Assembly (NCBI RefSeq): GCF_003762905.1
Contig: NZ_RJKS01000002.1
Coordinates: 666,039-730,038, forward strand
Length of the DNA stretch: 64,000 nucleotides
Reading direction: 5' to 3'
Origin: Curtobacterium sp. ZW137
Lineage (GTDB): Bacteria > Actinomycetota > Actinomycetes > Actinomycetales > Microbacteriaceae
In this document: positions 31,106 to 39,280 of the stretch, one piece after another
Layout of the letters: each line of letters begins with the position of its first letter
Position numbering within the stretch: the stretch's first letter is position 1
The notes under the pieces: generated by a model
The model's database searches: none
Told to the model about the DNA's origin: nothing
Seen by the model: only the letters and a program-made list of their open reading frames with translations
Program-made: the position numbers and the translations under genes

Positions 31106-32404
31106 TCAGGACTCGTCGGTCCCGAGCAGGTCGTGCCGGACCACGATCGCGTCACGGCCGGGGCCGACGCCGATCGCCGAGATGCGGGCCCCGGACATCG
31201 CCTCGACGGCGAGCACGTAGTCCTGCGCGTTCTTCGGCAGGTCGTCGAACGACCGCGCTCCGGTGATGTCCTCGGTCCAGCCGGGGAACTCCTCGTAGAT
31301 CGGCTTCGCGTGGTGGAAGTCCGACTGCGAGACCGGCACTTCCTCGACCCGCTCGCCGTCGACCTCGTACGCCACACACACCGGGATGGTGTCGAGGCCG
31401 GTGAGGACGTCGAGCTTCGTCAGCACGAAGTCCGTCACGCCGTTGATGCGCGCCGTGTAGCGCGCGATCGGGGCGTCGTACCAGCCGCAGCGGCGCGGAC
31501 GCCCGGTCGTGGTGCCGAACTCGAAGCCGTTCGCGCGGAGGAACTCCCCCGAGTCGTCGAACAGCTCGGTCGGGAAGGGCCCGGCGCCGACACGCGTCGT
31601 GTACGCCTTGACGATGCCGATGATGCGCTCGAGCTTGCCGGGGCCGATGCCCGAACCGGTCGCGGCGCCGCCGGCGGTGGCGGACGAGGACGTCACGAAC
31701 GGGTAGGTGCCGTGGTCGACGTCGAGCATGGTGGCCTGGCCGGCCTCGAACAGGACGGTCTCGCCCCGCTCGAGTGCACGGTGGATCTCCAGCGCGGTGT
31801 CGGCGACCATCGGGCGCAGACGCTCGGCGAAGGACAGCAGCGACTGGACGACCTCTTCGGGGTCGATCGCGCGGCGGTTGAAGACCTTGACCAGCAGGTG
31901 GTTCTTCTGGTCGAGTGCGGCTTCGACCTTCTGGCGCAGGATGTTCTCGTCGAAGATGTCCTGGATCCGGATGCCGACGCGGTTGATCTTGTCCGCGTAG
32001 GTCGGGCCGATCCCGCGACCGGTGGTGCCGATCTGACGCTTGCCGAGGAAGCGCTCGGTCACCTTGTCGATGGTGCGGTGGTAGTGCGTGATGACGTGGG
32101 CGTTCGCGGAGACGCGGAGCTTCGAGACGTCGACGCCGCGGGCCTTCAGCGCGTCGAGCTCCTGGAACAGGACCTCGATGTCGACGACGACGCCGTTGCC
32201 GATGACGGGCGTGACCCCGGGGGTCAGGATGCCGGAGGGCAGCAGGTGCAGCGCGTACTTCTCGCCGCCGACGACCACGGTGTGCCCGGCGTTGTTGCCG
32301 CCGTTGAACTTGACGACGTAGTCGATGCGGCTGCCGAGGAGGTCGGTCGCCTTCCCCTTGCCTTCGTCGCCCCACTGGGCGCCGATGATGACTGCTGCGG
32401 GCAT
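31106..32404 (-). CDS. purA: adenylosuccinate synthetase
   Basis: Converts IMP, aspartate and GTP to adenylosuccinate, the first committed step to AMP. The 432-residue sequence begins with [13 protein letters not shown] (GTP-binding loop with catalytic Asp), followed by [12 protein letters not shown] with the catalytic His, [16 protein letters not shown], and [14 protein letters not shown]. The ATG at 32404 has GAGGAG 7 nt upstream; the longer frame to 32539 is not plausible because PurA begins right at the GTP loop. It is followed at 2 nt by the LMW-PTP gene, an unusual pairing. Confidence 0.98.
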   Translation of the reverse strand: MPAAVIIGAQWGDEGKGKATDLLGSRIDYVVKFNGGNNAGHTVVVGGEKYALHLLPSGILTPGVTPVIGNGVVVDIEVLFQELDALKARGVDVSKLRVSANAHVITHYHRTIDKVTERFLGKRQIGTTGRGIGPTYADKINRVGIRIQDIFDENILRQKVEAALDQKNHLLVKVFNRRAIDPEEVVQSLLSFAERLRPMVADTALEIHRALERGETVLFEAGQATMLDVDHGTYPFVTSSSATAGGAATGSGIGPGKLERIIGIVKAYTTRVGAGPFPTELFDDSGEFLRANGFEFGTTTGRPRRCGWYDAPIARYTARINGVTDFVLTKLDVLTGLDTIPVCVAYEVDGERVEEVPVSQSDFHHAKPIYEEFPGWTEDITGARSFDDLPKNAQDYVLAVEAMSGARISAIGVGPGRDAIVVRHDLLGTDES

Positions 32405-32785
32405 CTGGTTCTCCTCACGTTCGCGGAGGACCTCACACGGCCTCGGGCCGGTGGTCCACCCGAGTCTATCGAACGGCCGCATGAGCGCGCTTTTGGGACG
32501 ATCGCTGCCAGACCTCCCCAGAACGGGGGCCAATTTCATTCCATTGTTGTACTAAAGCCGATCCACCGACGTAGCCTCGCCCCACACCCCGCGTTCCCGG
32601 CGGAGTGTCCTGCAATGGTCCCGCGTCCCTGCGTGTGGACCATCGTCGCGTGAGATCCGCGCGGCTCAGCTGGCGTGCCCGCACGCCGGCCGCGTTCGGT
32701 GTGCCCGCCAAACCAGCGGTCCTGCATGTCCGCATGCCCGAACGCACCACACCGTGCCCGTCGTGGCACAGGAAGAAGTTCGACG
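32405..32785. other. divergent promoter region between purA and the first LPVVSG protein
   Basis: No gene. It contains the CCCCAGAACGGGGG site at 32516-32529 and, downstream of it, an A/T-richer stretch (about 32530-32560) with TACTAA that could serve as a plus-strand -10. The leader of the LPVVSG gene would be over 200 nt and has no obvious riboswitch fold that I recognise. Confidence 0.5.
32516..32529. promoter_or_regulatory. CCCCAGAACGGGGG motif upstream of the first LPVVSG protein
   Basis: Same 14 bp as the site upstream of the small LAXTG protein, here on the plus strand, 257 bp ahead of the LPVVSG protein start and 112 bp ahead of purA. It sits just upstream of the A/T-rich candidate promoter, a typical activator position. 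Confidence 0.5.
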
Positions 32786-34144
32786 ATGAACAAGGCTCTC
32801 TGGAGCAAGAAGGTGCTCGCCGTTCCGGCCTGCGCCGCGATCGTGCTCGGTGGCGTCATGCTGACCGCGCTCCCCGCCAACGCCGCCGCCGCGGACCTCT
32901 CCGTCACCAACACGTCCGTCGACGGTCGTGTCCTGACGGTCACCGGGACCGGCACCCCGGGCGAGAACATCCAGCTCGACGAGAACTTCCGGACGTCGCG
33001 CCACGTCATCGGCGACTCGGGCACCTGGACGCTCACGTACACCATCCCCGGCACGGACTACGACTCGCACACCTACACGGTGACGCAGACGCTGCCCAAC
33101 GGCCTCAACCAGGACGGTCAGACCACGGTGACCGCCGCTGCCGAGAACCCCGTCCCGGACTTCGCGATCACGTCGCACTCGGTCTCCGGCCGCACCGTCA
33201 CGGTGTCCGGCACGGGCAACCCGGACAACACGGTGCAGATCGACCCGCAGTCAGCGCCGATCGTCCGCCACCAGATCGCGGACGACGGCACCTGGTCGTT
33301 CACGTTCGACATCGCCGGCACCGACACCGACTCGCACGAGTACACGGTCCTGGAGGAGAACAACAACTTCCAGATCCAGGCGCAGGGCACGTTCACCGCT
33401 GCGGCTGAGGCGACGACCCCGGCCTTCGCGATCACGTCCCACTCGGTCTCCGGCCGCACCATCACGGTGTCCGGTACCGGCAACCCCGCCGACACCGTGC
33501 AGCTCGACGTCGGCTACCCCGTCGTCCGTCACGACATCGCCGACGACGGCACCTGGTCGTTCACGTACGACATCCCGGGCACCGACACCGACTCGCACAC
33601 CTACACGGTGCTCGAGGAGCGCCCGAACCTCTCCATCGAGGAGCAGGGCACCTTCACCGCTGCAGCCGAGGCCGCGACGCCGGCGGCCGAGCTCACGCTG
33701 ACCACGCCGAAGGACGGCGACACCGTCGCGTCCCGCACCGTGACCTTCACGGGCACCGGCACGCCGGGTGACGCGATCGGCGTCCTCACCGCCGACGGCA
33801 CGACCCTCGCCGCCCCGGCGACGGTCGTCGACGCGGACGGGAACTGGACCACCACCGGGACCTTCTCCGACTCCGCCAGCACCACGCAGGACCTGACCGT
33901 GGCCGAGATCGGCGAGGACCTGACGGTCGTCGACTCGATCGACTTCACGATCACCCTGCCGGCCGTGGCCACCACCCCGGGCGGCGGCACGAGCGACCCG
34001 GGCACCGGTACCACCCCGGGCGGCGGCACGAGCGACCCCGGCACCGGCACCACCCCGGCCGACACCACCCCGACTGCGAGCGGCACCTCCACCGCCACGA
34101 GCGCGGGCACGACCGTCGGCACCCTGCCGGTCGTCAGCGGCTAG
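32786..34144 (+). CDS. secreted Ig-like repeat protein with C-terminal LPVVSG
   Basis: A 452-residue exported protein. Signal peptide to ALPANA (about residue 33), then four related beta domains of about 85 residues (VTGTGTPGENIQL, VSGTGNPDNTVQI, VSGTGNPADTVQL, FTGTGTPGDAIGV start the repeats; domains 2 and 3 are the closest), then a flexible linker with two copies of TTPGGGTSDPGTG, then Thr/Ala-rich sequence ending GTLPVVSG at the extreme C-terminus. There is no LAXTG, membrane helix or charged tail, so it is not a classic sortase substrate. An L,D-transpeptidase gene follows after a hairpin. The second protein with this ending, at 49747-51537, has the same kind of neighbour. AGGAAGAAG lies ahead of the ATG. 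Confidence 0.82.
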   Translation: MNKALWSKKVLAVPACAAIVLGGVMLTALPANAAAADLSVTNTSVDGRVLTVTGTGTPGENIQLDENFRTSRHVIGDSGTWTLTYTIPGTDYDSHTYTVTQTLPNGLNQDGQTTVTAAAENPVPDFAITSHSVSGRTVTVSGTGNPDNTVQIDPQSAPIVRHQIADDGTWSFTFDIAGTDTDSHEYTVLEENNNFQIQAQGTFTAAAEATTPAFAITSHSVSGRTITVSGTGNPADTVQLDVGYPVVRHDIADDGTWSFTYDIPGTDTDSHTYTVLEERPNLSIEEQGTFTAAAEAATPAAELTLTTPKDGDTVASRTVTFTGTGTPGDAIGVLTADGTTLAAPATVVDADGNWTTTGTFSDSASTTQDLTVAEIGEDLTVVDSIDFTITLPAVATTPGGGTSDPGTGTTPGGGTSDPGTGTTPADTTPTASGTSTATSAGTTVGTLPVVSG

Positions 34145-34160
34145 TCGATCCGGTTCCACG

Positions 34161-34191
34161 ACGGGAGCGCGACCATCGGTCGCGCTCCCGT
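34161..34191 (+). terminator. hairpin between the LPVVSG gene and the L,D-transpeptidase gene
   Basis: A perfect 14-bp stem (ACGGGAGCGCGACC and its complement) around ATC. It lies 16 bp after the LPVVSG stop. It may end most transcripts and let some through to the transpeptidase gene, or the latter may have its own promoter in the remaining 54 bp. Confidence 0.75.
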
Positions 34192-34245
34192 TCACCGTTC
34201 CGCGATACCCGTTCCCCTCTCCCCTTCCCCCACGGAGGCACGATC

Positions 34246-35118
34246 TTGACCACCCGCGTCCGCGTTCGCACCGCCATCGCCGTCGGTGCCGCAGCGCTGC
34301 TCCTCGTGCTGACGGGCTGCACCGCGACGAGCTCCGACCACGCCGCGAAGCCGACGACCAGCGCGACCGCGACTCGGTCGGCCGCTCCGTACGAGGCTCC
34401 GAGCCGCGCAGCCATCGCAACCCTGCCCGAGGCGAAGTACAACGCCGTGATCGGGGGCCTGCTCCCCTATTACCAGAACGACATCCCGAAGGTCGCGGAC
34501 GAGTCCTACACGATCAACGCCGACGCCCCGCTCTACGGCGACGAGCACCGCACGCCGGTCGCGCGGTTGGCGGCGAAGAACTTCCTCGGTGACCCGACCG
34601 TCGTCGTGCCCGTGCGCGTGTCCGGCGACTGGGCCCTCGTGATGACCCCGGCCCGTCAGCAGCTGCCGTCAGCGGCACCGAGCGGCGCTGCAGCGCAGAC
34701 CGCCGCCTGGATCCGCCGGGACCTGCTGCACAAGCGCACGACCCTGCAGGACCACCTGGTGATCTCGGTGAGCAAGCAGACCGTGTCGATCGTCGGAGCG
34801 GGCGGCAAGGTCGCACACGAGTTCCCCGCGGGCGTCGGCGCCGGCGGCACCCCCACCCCGACCGGCGTCATCGGGTACGTCCAGGCGCGGTACCTCGACC
34901 CGGCGCAGAACCAGACGGTGCACAAGATCAACCTGACGACCCTGCACTCCGCAGCCGCGGACGAACCCTACGGCGGCGAGGACGGCGGCCTGATCGGGGT
35001 GCACTACGAGGCAGCCGCACGAGGAGCGGTGTCGCACGGATGCGTCCGGCTCGACGGCGATGCGGTCGACGCGGTGAACGCACTCCCCCTGGGCACCGTC
35101 GTCCAGATCGTGGCCTGA
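34246..35118 (+). CDS. L,D-transpeptidase lipoprotein (YkuD domain)
   Basis: A 290-residue lipoprotein: lipobox LTGC with Cys25, a Ser/Thr/Ala linker, a conserved N-terminal domain (LPEAKYNAVIGGLLPYY..., ADAPLYGDEHRTPVARLAAKNFL), then the YkuD catalytic domain with HYEAAARGAVSHGCVRL and the nucleophile Cys266. Such enzymes use tetrapeptide stems to make 3-3 crosslinks or to attach proteins. The paralogue at 48754-49626 has the same length and domain order. TTG at 34246 has GGAGG 7 nt upstream. Its constant neighbour is an LPVVSG protein, which suggests a shared job in surface protein handling; that is inference. Confidence 0.92.
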   Translation: MTTRVRVRTAIAVGAAALLLVLTGCTATSSDHAAKPTTSATATRSAAPYEAPSRAAIATLPEAKYNAVIGGLLPYYQNDIPKVADESYTINADAPLYGDEHRTPVARLAAKNFLGDPTVVVPVRVSGDWALVMTPARQQLPSAAPSGAAAQTAAWIRRDLLHKRTTLQDHLVISVSKQTVSIVGAGGKVAHEFPAGVGAGGTPTPTGVIGYVQARYLDPAQNQTVHKINLTTLHSAAADEPYGGEDGGLIGVHYEAAARGAVSHGCVRLDGDAVDAVNALPLGTVVQIVA

Positions 35119-35230
35119 CCACTTTCCGCCAGCGGGCGGGCGGATCCTGACGGGCTTGCCCGAGGCGCCTCGACGAGGCCGAGAAGACCGCGGACGACAA
35201 GATCGGGAACGAGACCCGGGACACGACGAA

Positions 35231-35266
35231 CGGGAGGCACGGTGCCCGCTGGCACCGTGCCTCCCG
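35231..35266. terminator. bidirectional terminator hairpin
   Basis: A perfect 16-bp stem (CGGGAGGCACGGTGCC and its complement) around CGCT, between the L,D-transpeptidase gene and the convergent small gene. Confidence 0.85.
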
Positions 35267-35293
35267 TCGGTCTGTCTGGTGACGTCTCGCGGA

Positions 35294-35482
35294 TCAGCCG
35301 CGGAAGAAGTCCGCGTAGCTGGGGTCGCCCACCGGGGCGTGGTGGCCGGGTTCGGCCAACCGGCGCTCGACCATCGCCTGGATGACGTCGGGCGGCGTCA
35401 GACCGCGACGGCGCCATTCGGCGGGGTTCTGCCGGAGCTGCGTCAACGTGTTCTGCATGAGGACACCGTGCCACATTTTCAC
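35294..35482 (-). CDS. small cytoplasmic protein, function unknown
   Basis: A 62-residue protein with no recognised domain: VKMWHGVLMQNTLTQL at the start, a central RQNPAEWRRRGLTPPDVIQAM, and an end in SYADFFRG. The GTG at 35482 has AGGGGA 4 nt upstream, and the 3' end is followed by a strong hairpin 27 bp away, both of which support expression. It lies just downstream of the S8 protease gene on the same strand (42 bp) and could be co-transcribed with it. Confidence 0.6.
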   Translation of the reverse strand: MKMWHGVLMQNTLTQLRQNPAEWRRRGLTPPDVIQAMVERRLAEPGHHAPVGDPSYADFFRG

Positions 35483-35524
35483 TAGTTCCCCTAACTACCT
35501 ATCCGTCAGACGCACCACGAGCGG

Positions 35525-38500
35525 CTACCGCTTGGTCACCTTGGCCGTGGCCTTCGACGTCGCGGTACCGTCCTCGTAGCCCTTCGCCGACGCGGTCACC
35601 CGGACCTGGAAGCGGTGACCCGCGTCCGAGGAGCCGAGCTTGTACGTCGCCGCCGTTGCACCCTTGACGGCCGCGCCGTCCCGGAGCCACTGGTACGAGT
35701 AGCGGACCCCGCGGGCGTCCCACGAGCCGTGGTGTCCGGTCAGCTTCTTGCCGACCTGCGTCACCCCGGAGACCGTGACAGCGCTGCCCTTGCGGAGCGT
35801 CACCGTCGGTGCAGCCACGGTCGCGCTGACCGTGTCGGCCTGGTCACCCGCGGCGTTGTGCAGGTGCAGGAGCAGCACCTGCGCACTCGACGTGGACGCC
35901 GCACGCGTGACCGCGAGCGAGCCGCTGTCCGGGTGCAGCACCGACGACCCGAAGGACAGTGCCGGGGCGGACGGGTCGAACGTCGCGGTCTTCGTGTCGT
36001 CCACCACGTAGGAACCGCTCGTCGCGAGCGCCGGTGCGTAGGACGACTCGGTGAGCACCGAGTAGTCGAACGCGCCGGTGACGCCGATCGCCTCCTGCGA
36101 GACGGTCAGGACCTTCACCGCGCTGTCGAACGTGTTGACGTCCTGGCCGGGCGCCCCGCCGTTCAGCGGCTGCGAGTCGAGCGTGTCGCCGGTGGCGAGG
36201 TCGATCGTCGTCGCGAACGTCGCGTCCACCGTCGCCGACTTCGCGTCGTACACCAGGTAGTCCGGCGTGCCGTCACGGTCGGCGTCGATGAGCACCTCGA
36301 CGTTGGTCACGGCGCCGGGGTTGGCGTCGGGACCGGCCGTCTGCACACCGAACGCGAGCGTGCCGTCGGCGACGTTCGCCCCGTAGGCACGGACGTCAGC
36401 GGCCTGCAGGGACTGCTTCGCCGAGCCGTCCGGGAACGACTCCTGCGGGTCCGTCCCACCGAGCACGAACGGCGCCACGAGCGCACCGGTCACACCGCGT
36501 CCGGCGAGCGCGATGCTCGCGGTGGTCGCGGAGGCCGGGAACGTCACGTCCGAACCGTGCACGGCGCTCACCGCCTTCGGCGCGGCGTAGGTGCCGAGCC
36601 GCAGCGGGTTGAGCTTCTTGTCGGTCGGGGTGAAGGTCACCAGGCCGGTGGCTGCCGAGACGAACTCGCGCTGGTAACCCAGCTCGGTCGACTCCTGGGT
36701 CGGGTCGATCGTGCGACCGATCTTCGTCGGGTCGGCGATCCGCATCGTCAGGGTGACGGTGGCGGTGCCGTGCGGGACGACCGTGACGCGCTTCTTGTCG
36801 ACCGAGAACGCGACGCCGGCCTGTGCCACGCGCGACTCGTACGCCACGTCGTAGGTGTGCGGTCGACCGTCGGTGTTCTTGATCTGCAGGGTGCGCTTCT
36901 CGGTGGTCGGCGAGGCGACCTCGACGACGCCGAAGGAGGCCGTGACGAGCTGGTCGTTCTCCACGCTCCGCACCGTGGTGCCGGCGGTGACCGCCTGGAG
37001 CGCATCGACGCGGCCGGTGCCCTGTCGCAGCAGGGTCGCGTTGCCGTCACCGTCGAGCACGTCGTGCGTCGCGGTGTTCATCAGGGTCGCCTTGACGTCC
37101 GGCGCCGACCAGGTCGGGTGCGACTGGAACGTCAGCGCGGCGATGCCCGCCACGTCCGGCGTCGCCATCGACGTGCCGCTCATCGAGAGACGGCCGTCAC
37201 CGGTGCCGTTGGCCGCGGAGATCACGTTGACCCCCGGGCCGGCGATGTCCGGCTTGACGATGTCGTCGTACGAACCGTGGACACCCCGGCTGGTGAACTG
37301 CGCGAGCGTGTTCACCGCCTCGGCGTCGGTGGCGAGCTCGAAGCCCTTGAGCTCGTCGGCGAAGCGCACGTGCAGCGTCCCGGCCTGAGCAGCGGACTGG
37401 AGGCTCGACACACTGTCCGCGGTCAGCTCGGCACCCGGGATGGTCGCGTTCCCCGCGATGCCGGACGCGAAGGTGTTGATCGTCCCGGCGAGGAGGACGC
37501 CGACGCCGCCGGCGGCCTCGACGTTGGTGAAGCGGACGCCGGAGCCGCACTCGAGCGCGGCGTCGGTCCACTTCAGCCAGACCACCTTGCCGGCGATCTT
37601 CGCGGCCTCGTCGGCGCTGAACGCGGCGCAGCCGTCGACGTTCGTCGTCGGGACGACGACGTCGCCCTCGACGGGCAGCTCACCCTGGTAGTTCTGCGAG
37701 TACTGCGCACGCCAGGTCTTCGCGACGTCCGCCGGGGCGGTCGCCTGGACACCGTCGTAGAGGCTCTGGCCGGTGGCGCTCGCGGCGACCGTGAGGGCAC
37801 CCTCCGCGTTCCCCGGCGAACCGCCGATGTCGGTGAAGTCGTCGGCGTTGCCCGAGGCGATGACGGGCAGGACACCGCGGGCGGTGAGCGCGTCGATCTT
37901 CGCGTTGTCGGGGTCGTCCGGTGCGCCGTAGTCGGAGCCGAGCGAGAGGTTCAGGACGTTGATGTCCTTGCCCTCGGTGAGCGCCTGGCCGACCCAGTCG
38001 AGCGCGGCACCGGTGAGGTCGGTCGAACCGCCGCCGTCACCGAAGACCTTCAGGGCGTAGAGACCCGCCTCTGGTGCGGTGCCCGGACCGACCCACATGT
38101 CCTGGACCTGCTCGGTCGTCAGCTTCGTGTAGTCGCCGTCGAAGGTCTGCTTGTCGGCGTCGAGGCCGTACCCGGCGATCGTGCCGGACACGTGCGTCCC
38201 GTGGTCGCCGCCCTTGCCGTCGATCGGGTTCGCGTCGGGGGCCGGCGTCGGGTCGTAGGCGGGGTCGCTCGGGTCCGCGTTGTAGGTCGCACCGGCGAAG
38301 TCGTAGCCTCCGAGGAACTTCTCGGGGTCGTAGGAACCCGTTGCCGGGGCGCTCGTGCTCGCCAGGGCTGCGTCGTACGCGGCCGTGGTGCCGGGGCCGC
38401 CGAAGTCCGCCTGGGTGTAGTCGAGGCCGGTGTCCAGCACGGCGACGTTGACGCCCTTGCCGGTGTGCCCGGTCTGCTGCCACGCGTCGAGCGAGCGCGT

Positions 38501-39139
38501 GTAGACGTCGCTCGCCGCGTTCTTCGGGCTGACACCGTCGACGCCCGGCTTGACGGCGTCGGGGTCGACACCGCTCGGGGCCGCGTCGGCGCTGTCGCTG
38601 ACGCTCGGGTCGACGATCTTCTTCGGGGTGAGCGGGATGATGCTCTCGACGTCCGAGCGGTCCGCGATCTCCCGGAGCGCGGCGACGTCGGCGACGACGG
38701 CCACCCCGGGCACGGTGTACTCGGTCGTGTACAGCTCGGTCGCGTCGCTGTCGACGGACTGCACGGCATCGCTGACGTCCGACGTCGTCGACTCGATCGC
38801 CGAGACACGCTGCTTCGCGGCGGTCGACGGGGTCTTCGACTTCGTGAGGTCGCCGCCCTTCGCCTTCGCGTCCACGGCGAGCGCCCCCTCGCCCGTGGTG
38901 CGGACGAAGGCGGCGACGGTCGTCTGCGACTTCGCGTCCCGCAGGGGGGCCGCGAGCTTCAGGTCCGCGGAGCCGACGCCGGCCGACGCCGCCGATGCCG
39001 CGCCGCCGACGGCGAGACCGCCGCAGGCGAGGGCTCCGGCAGCGACGAGCGCCGTCGCGATGCGCGTGAAGCGATGTGGACTGTGGTCGTTCGGGGTGTT
39101 CGGTGTTGCACGGTTCACTGGGCGCACCTGGAGCTCCAT
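35525..39139 (-). CDS. large secreted S8 (subtilisin-like) serine protease
   Basis: A 1204-residue exported protease. Signal peptide to about residue 51; an inhibitor-I9-like prodomain (about 70-172); catalytic domain with Asp236 (VAVLDTGLDYT), His313 (GGDHGTHVSG) and Ser657 (MSGTSMATPDVAG); a protease-associated domain inserted at about 470-610; an FN3-like and Ig-like C-terminal half; and a final domain with YSYQWLRDGAAVKGATAATYKL that recurs in secreted actinobacterial proteins. There is no LAXTG or LPVVSG ending. It probably acts outside the cell on proteins or in surface maturation. The ATG at 39139 gives a normal long signal peptide. Upstream lie overlapping palindromes, including a CCCCCGAACGGGGG site. 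Confidence 0.95.
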   Translation of the reverse strand: MELQVRPVNRATPNTPNDHSPHRFTRIATALVAAGALACGGLAVGGAASAASAGVGSADLKLAAPLRDAKSQTTVAAFVRTTGEGALAVDAKAKGGDLTKSKTPSTAAKQRVSAIESTTSDVSDAVQSVDSDATELYTTEYTVPGVAVVADVAALREIADRSDVESIIPLTPKKIVDPSVSDSADAAPSGVDPDAVKPGVDGVSPKNAASDVYTRSLDAWQQTGHTGKGVNVAVLDTGLDYTQADFGGPGTTAAYDAALASTSAPATGSYDPEKFLGGYDFAGATYNADPSDPAYDPTPAPDANPIDGKGGDHGTHVSGTIAGYGLDADKQTFDGDYTKLTTEQVQDMWVGPGTAPEAGLYALKVFGDGGGSTDLTGAALDWVGQALTEGKDINVLNLSLGSDYGAPDDPDNAKIDALTARGVLPVIASGNADDFTDIGGSPGNAEGALTVAASATGQSLYDGVQATAPADVAKTWRAQYSQNYQGELPVEGDVVVPTTNVDGCAAFSADEAAKIAGKVVWLKWTDAALECGSGVRFTNVEAAGGVGVLLAGTINTFASGIAGNATIPGAELTADSVSSLQSAAQAGTLHVRFADELKGFELATDAEAVNTLAQFTSRGVHGSYDDIVKPDIAGPGVNVISAANGTGDGRLSMSGTSMATPDVAGIAALTFQSHPTWSAPDVKATLMNTATHDVLDGDGNATLLRQGTGRVDALQAVTAGTTVRSVENDQLVTASFGVVEVASPTTEKRTLQIKNTDGRPHTYDVAYESRVAQAGVAFSVDKKRVTVVPHGTATVTLTMRIADPTKIGRTIDPTQESTELGYQREFVSAATGLVTFTPTDKKLNPLRLGTYAAPKAVSAVHGSDVTFPASATTASIALAGRGVTGALVAPFVLGGTDPQESFPDGSAKQSLQAADVRAYGANVADGTLAFGVQTAGPDANPGAVTNVEVLIDADRDGTPDYLVYDAKSATVDATFATTIDLATGDTLDSQPLNGGAPGQDVNTFDSAVKVLTVSQEAIGVTGAFDYSVLTESSYAPALATSGSYVVDDTKTATFDPSAPALSFGSSVLHPDSGSLAVTRAASTSSAQVLLLHLHNAAGDQADTVSATVAAPTVTLRKGSAVTVSGVTQVGKKLTGHHGSWDARGVRYSYQWLRDGAAVKGATAATYKLGSSDAGHRFQVRVTASAKGYEDGTATSKATAKVTKR

Positions 39140-39204
39140 CCGTGTTGCTTTGGGAATTGCTCAGAAGCTATGTGGTGGTTCACAGACGCGGGAGTCGGCA
39201 CTTT

Positions 39205-39233
39205 GGGGGACGTCCCCCGAACGGGGGTACCCC
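39205..39233. promoter_or_regulatory. three overlapping palindromes including CCCCCGAACGGGGG
   Basis: GGGGGACGTCCCCC (39205-39218), CCCCCGAACGGGGG (39214-39227) and GGGGTACCCC (39224-39233) overlap in a 29-bp block between the S8 protease and the TetR gene. The middle one matches the CCCC-N-GAA-Y-GGGG motif seen upstream of three other surface-protein genes. It is 66 bp from the protease start and about 54 bp from the TetR start. Confidence 0.6.
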
Positions 39234-39242
39234 GATCCGGTT

Positions 39243-39274
39243 AACTTGCACAGGCGTGTGCACGTTATTACGAT
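39243..39274 (+). promoter_or_regulatory. leaderless promoter with TetR-type operator
   Basis: An inverted repeat AACTTGCACA-GGCG-TGTGCACGTT (39243-39266, arms matching at 9 of 10 positions) overlaps a promoter with -35 TTGCAC (39246-39251), a 17-bp spacer and -10 TACGAT (39269-39274). The GTG start of the TetR gene begins 6 nt after the -10, so the message is probably leaderless. The position suits autorepression by the TetR protein. Confidence 0.7.
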
Positions 39275-39280
39275 GGTCGT

